DNA of 64,000 nucleotides from Marisa cornuarietis (Eukaryota; Mollusca; Gastropoda; Architaenioglossa; Ampullariidae): NCBI GenBank assembly GCA_004794655.1, contig SMMW01000635.1, positions 3,582,001 to 3,646,000 of the forward strand, read 5' to 3'. Shown piece by piece: positions 58,715 to 64,000 of this stretch (position 1 is its first letter; each line of letters starts with the position of its first letter). The notes under the pieces were generated by a model. It saw only the letters and a program-made list of their open reading frames with translations, ran no database searches and was not told where the DNA came from. The position numbers and the translations under genes were made by a program.

Positions 58715-59925
58715 TATAAGATGAAGCAGGCGTCCGTTTATTGACAGATCGTAGGTGGGATGAGTGCACAGAATGAGAGAATAAGATGAGGCCGGTCTCA
58801 TTATCTTAAGGGAAGAGAGAGGTGGCTGTTACGAACACACACTTTGATCGCTGCATACGTTAACAACAGGTGTGTCTGACAGGTGCACTAAACAGAAGCA
58901 GACGATAGACGCTTCCATCTGCCTGCTGCTTCCTCAGCGTGACTGGTTTTATTGCTGAGTTGCTGTTGGTTCAATTAAATAATTAATTAATAGTGAAAGG
59001 GTTTTTTTAGGCTTGTAATAGTTGAATGAAGTAAATGATTCAACTTTTCGGCAGTTAATAGTTTATTAAGACTAGTGATAATTGTTGTGGTTGCTGCTGT
59101 GTCAGTCAGATCAGAGTACATTATTGTGTAGTCAAAGAACATCAGCACTAGTGTCAGACAACGACATCAGACAGGCAGACGGTGCGTTGTTGTTGCTGAT
59201 TATGGATTGCCACGTAAGTCATTCTCTTTGCTCTTAGCGATGGAGCTTAATTAAGTTTCTCTCCTCTTATCTGGACTATGAGTTAGTTCTTTACTGAAAC
59301 AAGTGACAATGTTCGAAGGATGTTGAGTATCCAGGACGTAGATTCAGTTTATTATCTATCGATGTTATCTATATTTTCCTTAGGTTTCATAGAAATTTGT
59401 GAAGTCATTTACACTTTTATGACAATGAAGAAAAACAGCAATGAAAGTGAGCATGAGACTCAAGGACTAATCCAGATAAATTACCAAATATTAAAAAATA
59501 CTACCACATAATAATCGCAATATTAATGTTGTCTACTATAAGCATGGTGTAAGAAAAAGGAAAAAGGAAGAAAGATGCATCCCTTGGACATAATCCATCT
59601 TCCAGAAAGAGTCTGACTCTGACACAAGGAACAGAACAGAAACAAAAGGGATGTCTGTACCTAAAGAAAATACACGATTACAAATAAGGACACTTGATGT
59701 TATTGACTCTCGTATCGCTGGCAAGTGTGCACAGCTCACAATAACACAGGTTTCCGTATCACAGCAGTGTAATAACAACCCATATGCCCCTGTTTATTTA
59801 TGAGTAGTTATGTTGTTTGCTGTAAGTGTAGTATCATGTACACACATATATAGTGTCCGCTCTTTGTACATTTGTCAATGTAATACCTAGACTGCCATCT
59901 GGTTTTGACGGTCGACAGTCAGATG
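58715..59925. repeat. Duplicated unit A, inverted diverged copy
   Basis: Reads as the reverse complement of A. Examples are 58730-58800 against 39780-39860, 59220-59240 against 39060, and 59536-59778 against 38560-38720. It lacks the 715-bp segment, as copy 1 does. Upstream of the pseudogene the promoter-side sequence (59890-59930) still aligns with that of gene 4. Confidence 0.7.
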
Positions 59926-59953
59926 TAACATACATCTTAGGTCCCAGACACCG

Positions 59954-60591
59954 ATGGACTGTTTTCTGCCTCGTGATCCTCAACCTTGCTAATTGGGGGC
60001 ACAGTGGTCGGTCCAGACGTTTTATTTTTTCTCTCTCTCTCTCTTTGTACCATTCTTCCTGACTGAAAAGAAAGATTAAATGAATAAAATAAGAAAGATT
60101 GGATGAATAAAGTAGGAAATAGTTCGTAAAGGAAAGTAAGAAAGATTAAAAGAATAACTGGATTATTTTAAAAAATTATTACTGTATAAAAAAGTCAGTA
60201 AATTACAAAAAAAGAAGTATCCAACATTTTCCTTCCTTTTTCATGACCACTCAGATACAGTACAGTACAAAATTCTTTGTTTCTGACATTTTAGAAAAAA
60301 AAGATTAATAGAAAAAAATTGTATGTGCTGATATTCTAAGGTAAAGATAGTAACTAGGGCTTCACTATAGAAACAAAATTTAATGATTAACTTTAATGCT
60401 TAAACAAAATAGAAGGATTTTTGAATTTATGACAAGCTATTGGGTAACCTGTGAAAGTAATTTTCGTCGTGGGTCTTAAAATAGTGTCAAAACAAAACTA
60501 ATATCACCATTTTGCTTTTGGGTCCTGCAGGCTGTACCAAGCCCCTGATCCAGGCCCCTCTGAAGCATTCATTCGTAGGTATGTCTTCAAC

Positions 60592-60666
<75 letters not shown>

Positions 60667-60985
60667 AAAAGAAAAAAATAATTAATAAAAAAGACATTAA
60701 TCTGGCGAAGTTAATGATAAGTTATCTGATTTTATCCAGCAGTGTAGTATTTGGTTTTCGCTCCTAACCAGCGTGAAATGAACTATTTTCATTTCTTCTA
60801 CAGTCTGTGAGCTGCCAAGTGACCCCGGTCCTTGTAGAGGCTTCGTTGAAAGATATTTCTACAACACAAGAGCTAGGGCTTGCGAGTTGTTTATTTGTTT
60901 ATTTATGGTGGATCCCTAGGCAACGCAAACAACTTCTATACTTTATTACACTGTCAGCGAGTGTGTCAGCCCCAGGCCACTTCAA
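59954..60985 (+). pseudogene. Inverted Kunitz pseudogene
   Basis: Remnants of all three exons of the gene 2/3/4 type lie in order on the plus strand. The signal exon at 59954-60006 keeps CLVIL and GHS and the donor G|GTCGGT but has an internal deletion after the ATG. Exon 2 survives only as 60531-60593, with Cys14 replaced and a frameshift, then runs straight into a (GAAA)n tract at 60594-60668. That tract normally belongs to the following intron. Exon 3 (60804-60985) keeps the acceptor and the loop GPCRGF, but an 8-bp duplication (TTTATTTG) and a premature TAG break it and the normal stop is lost. Flanks on both sides match B and A blocks in reverse order, so the whole unit was inverted. Confidence 0.85.
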
Positions 60986-61889
60986 CAGAGATGGAGGCAG
61001 CTGATACATAAACAACTTCCAGCTCTTTTGTAATTAGTTCCGACATAGATCATCTGATCGTCTAATATAAGCTAAAAGCAGCCGAAAACGAATATTGTAA
61101 ACAACAACAAATGTACAACTGTCGATAAAATACAGACAACTGTAAGAAGAGCCAGCCCACAGTTCTTCTGCAAAAGATCTTTGATGTCAAATGAAGAAAT
61201 CCCGAGATCTTGTAACATAAGTAAAATAAATGTAGCAAAATAAAGAAACAAGACACAATGATATAGGTCAAGGTCTTTTATTTTTGTGGATGTGGTGCCA
61301 CTGTTGGTCCTTTACTGGTCTAATTGGGGTTTAAAGAAAGGGTACGCCCATACCCCGTGAAAGAGAAGGGATTAGAATGTTAGTTTTTGCGAACAGACTA
61401 TATGTACATGTACCTCTTACTCCTGCACACGCACAAAGGGAGATTAAGAAGGACTCCTGCACACGCACAAAGGGAGATTAACCAGGAGAAAATTAAAATT
61501 ATGTTATTGCAATTATCGTCGATGTGTAGTCAACACCAACAAAATGCATTCACAACTAGAAAGTAACAAAGAAGCATTTTAGCACAGACTGTAGCCAACA
61601 AAAAATGAATGCCATCATATTTAATTCAGTTCATTGGTCTGTATTGGTCGTCGGATGGAACTTATCATCTGAACAGACTGGCCTTATCGGTTTTGCTGAC
61701 AATTACAATGACAAATCTTTATTAACGAGAAGTAAAGTAAGCAAAACATGTTTTTTCCATTTAGCCCTCGCCCTTTACGGGGGAAGAATAAGCTCAGTAA
61801 TTCAAGTAATTAAGTACTAAAAGAAAAAGTAGTAATAAGCATAAGGTAAGATATCAAAAAAGAGTGAAAGGTGAATATGTACAAAAGTG

Positions 61890-63430
61890 GTGGTTAAAAC
61901 AAATATTTACAAGGGTCCTGGAGTTGGGGGTTATCTCTAACGTCTATGATTTAAAAATCTTTGTTGGAGGAGTCAACATCTAATTTTTCTGCATTTTATG
62001 TATTTTAGTAACTGGCATCGAAAGCACTTCTGTCCAGTTGCTTAAGATGGAGAGGGAGGGTATTCCACAGCACGCTCCCCGAGTATTTCAGACTTATATC
62101 GGAATATTAAGTTTTAGCAAAGAGAGTTTGGGGGCAGTTTACTCATCAATATTTTATAATTGAAGATGCATTTGTTAAATTGTAGTCTGTTTGTCAGAGG
62201 TAGGACTCCCAGAGAGGCGAAGTCATAATTGGCTGTATTTTCGGTTTTTGCAAAACTCGCCTCAGAACACTTGCTAGAGGTTTCATGGACGTTCCATTAG
62301 CGGAGTCCCACAGGATGGAGGCGTAGTCAATGATTGAGTGAATGTGGGTTGTATAAAACAGTTGTTTGTGTGAGGGTCTAGGAAATGCTTCATTCTAGAC
62401 AGCTGGTAGACTTTCTTGAAAATACTTTTGTCTATGGCAGAGATGTGTTGGGACCAGGATGAATTATTGTCGATGGTAACACACATGAGTTTGTGGTACT
62501 GTACTTCCATTATTGCTTGAGTTGGAAAGGGGTGGCTATGTTTTGCCTTTACTGTCTAGTTGTTAGGAGCTTGACTTCAGTTTTGTGGGGGTTGAGTGAC
62601 ATGTGGTTTGAAGCCTGAAGCTCGTCGGCACTCACCTGTAGGAAGGAAACAAGTGGCTCAATCAGTTGATGGTGTGCGTGTTATTGTGGTGTCGTCTGCA
62701 AATATTTCACGTGACTGGGATATGTGGAGTGGAAAATCATTAATGTAAATGGACTCTTGAGGACTCTTGAGGAACAGCAAATTTGTCTTCAAGAGGGTCA
62801 AACATTTGGTTGTTTACAATGACTCTCTGAGTTCGATTATCGAGAAAAGAGGTAAGAAGTTTGGTGCTTCCGGTATTGAGTTCATATAATTCAAGTTTTC
62901 TGATAAGCAGATTATGATCAATAACATCAAATCTTACGTAAAGTCAACAAATAAGGCAGCATAAAAATGGTCGTTAATATTATTTACCCATCGTTCCACC
63001 ATTGTGCTGTGTGGCAAGAGTGATTGAACCTAAATCCGGATTGGTTTGTGTGGAGAAGCTCATCCTTATTAGGTGCTATTGTAGGTGCTTATGGATGTGG
63101 TTTTCTAAGGGTTTTTAGAGTTTTAATACAATTTAGATTTTTGGTGATAATTTGTAGGGTCACCTCGATCACCTGATTAATGTATTCGGATAGCTTTTGC
63201 TTGTTTAAGGTGTGTTGGAAAGTTGAATTTATCAGTAGAAAGGTAATACAGGTGGGTCAGGGTTTCAGCAATGGACGGTGCTGAAAGCTTTAGAATTTTG
63301 TTGTCGATGCTGTCGAGCCCTCTGGTGTTTTTTTTTTTGTTTTTTTTTTGTTTTTTTTTGTTTTTTTGAGTTGAGTAACTGCTTGATACACCTTCAATAC
63401 ACTCACTGGGAGAATGCAAAGAGCGGTATT
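61890..63430 (-). mobile_element. Heavily decayed LINE
   Basis: Broken reading frames on the minus strand give LINE signatures in order. These are GLDSIDNKILKLSAPSIAETLTHLY (63.2-63.35 kb), AALFVDF..FDVIDHNLL (about 62.9 kb), a CVTIDNNSSWSQHISAIDKS stretch (about 62.45 kb) and LWNTLPLHLKQLDRSAFDASY (about 62.05 kb). Many stops and indels are present, so this is an old copy. Confidence 0.7.
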
Positions 63431-64000
63431 AATTTATTTTGTTACCGAAACTTTGTAGTTTGGTTTGTTTTCTTCTGACTTTGTCGTTTGAGACTACTCT
63501 AGTAGCAATTGCTGCAAAATGTGCGTTTAGTGCGTTAGGATGTATTGCAGTTGTGGGACCGATTTGTCCGCACCGGTACATGTTTAGTGTATATTATTAG
63601 AAATTACTTGTGCCAGTAAGTGATCGCTCTCTGGGTCTGTGATATCATATATTTTGTTTATGGGAGCGTACAGCTAGATCAGTTAGAAATTTAGATTCTA
63701 CAAAAATTTTTAAGGAGCGGTAGGCAATTGTTTTGTGTGTACTTCTGGGAATTTTGGTTGCATTATTGCACCACGTTAGACATACAGGGAAGTGAGTGCT
63801 ACAACCGGTCGGGGGTACACAGACTTCGAGGATGTTGTGTTGGTTACTGACATAGATTATCTAACCGGTGTTAATAAGCATGTCCGGCATGTGCTGGCCT
63901 GTCTCCTCTTAAATGTTTCCATGCAGTTCTTCCTTTCTCTCTACCTTGACGTAACCCCCTCCCCCCCCGGCCCCCATCTCATAAAATAACATACACTGCT

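Overview
The window is nuclear DNA of an animal, most likely a mollusc and possibly a gastropod. The evidence is short coding exons bounded by GT/AG splice sites, long (GT)n, (ATC)n and (GAAA)n microsatellites, tRNA-derived SINEs, several families of non-LTR retrotransposon, and cut-and-paste DNA transposons. The phylum call is an inference from overall character. No ribosomal or other marker gene is present to prove it. Prokaryotic features (operons, ribosome binding sites, CRISPR) are absent.

The only well-supported host genes are a family of small secreted proteins, each with three Kunitz/BPTI domains. Four copies look intact, all on the minus strand: Kunitz gene 1 (9775-12482), gene 2 (15626-16958), gene 3 (36246-37472) and gene 4 (49714-50959). 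All four start with a 61-bp exon coding for a 20-residue signal peptide. All introns are phase 1, so exons can be shuffled without breaking frame. A fifth copy (59954-60985) lies on the opposite strand and is broken. A sixth position (27945 onward) keeps the promoter-side DNA of the unit but has lost the gene.

The genes sit in a repeated unit: B (gene plus 3' flank) followed by A (upstream, non-coding). A-type blocks are found at about 14.2-14.5 kb (remnant), 19.9-22.4 kb, 27.9-33.8 kb, 37.5-41.6 kb, 51.0-57.3 kb and, inverted, 58.7-59.9 kb. Because the copies can be compared with each other, many younger insertions have visible empty sites in sister copies. These are a piggyBac-like element, a SINE, a 2.2-kb LINE with a 6-bp target duplication, a 1.76-kb element with TA target duplication, a 262-bp MITE, and a 1.57-kb insertion carrying a piece of an SLC1 glutamate-transporter exon. 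The three largest A blocks also carry a fossil Kunitz exon on the plus strand and a 35-bp minisatellite of about 4, 5 and 26 copies.

Layout: 1-9 kb is repeat-rich non-coding DNA with an internal 1.2-1.5-kb duplication and a 51-bp tandem array. 9.7-17 kb holds genes 1 and 2. 17-27.9 kb holds SINE, piggyBac, a candidate broken exon and a 44-bp array. 27.9-57.3 kb holds the three large units with genes 3 and 4. 57.5-61.4 kb holds (GT)n tracts and the inverted pseudogene unit. 61.9-63.4 kb is a decayed LINE.

The genes probably supply a set of secreted protease inhibitors, or ion-channel-active Kunitz peptides, with different specificities. The P1 residue of the middle domain differs in most copies (E, L, Q, E), while the outer domains mostly keep K or R. 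Gene 2 has lost both cysteines of the 14-38 disulfide in its first domain without losing its reading frame.
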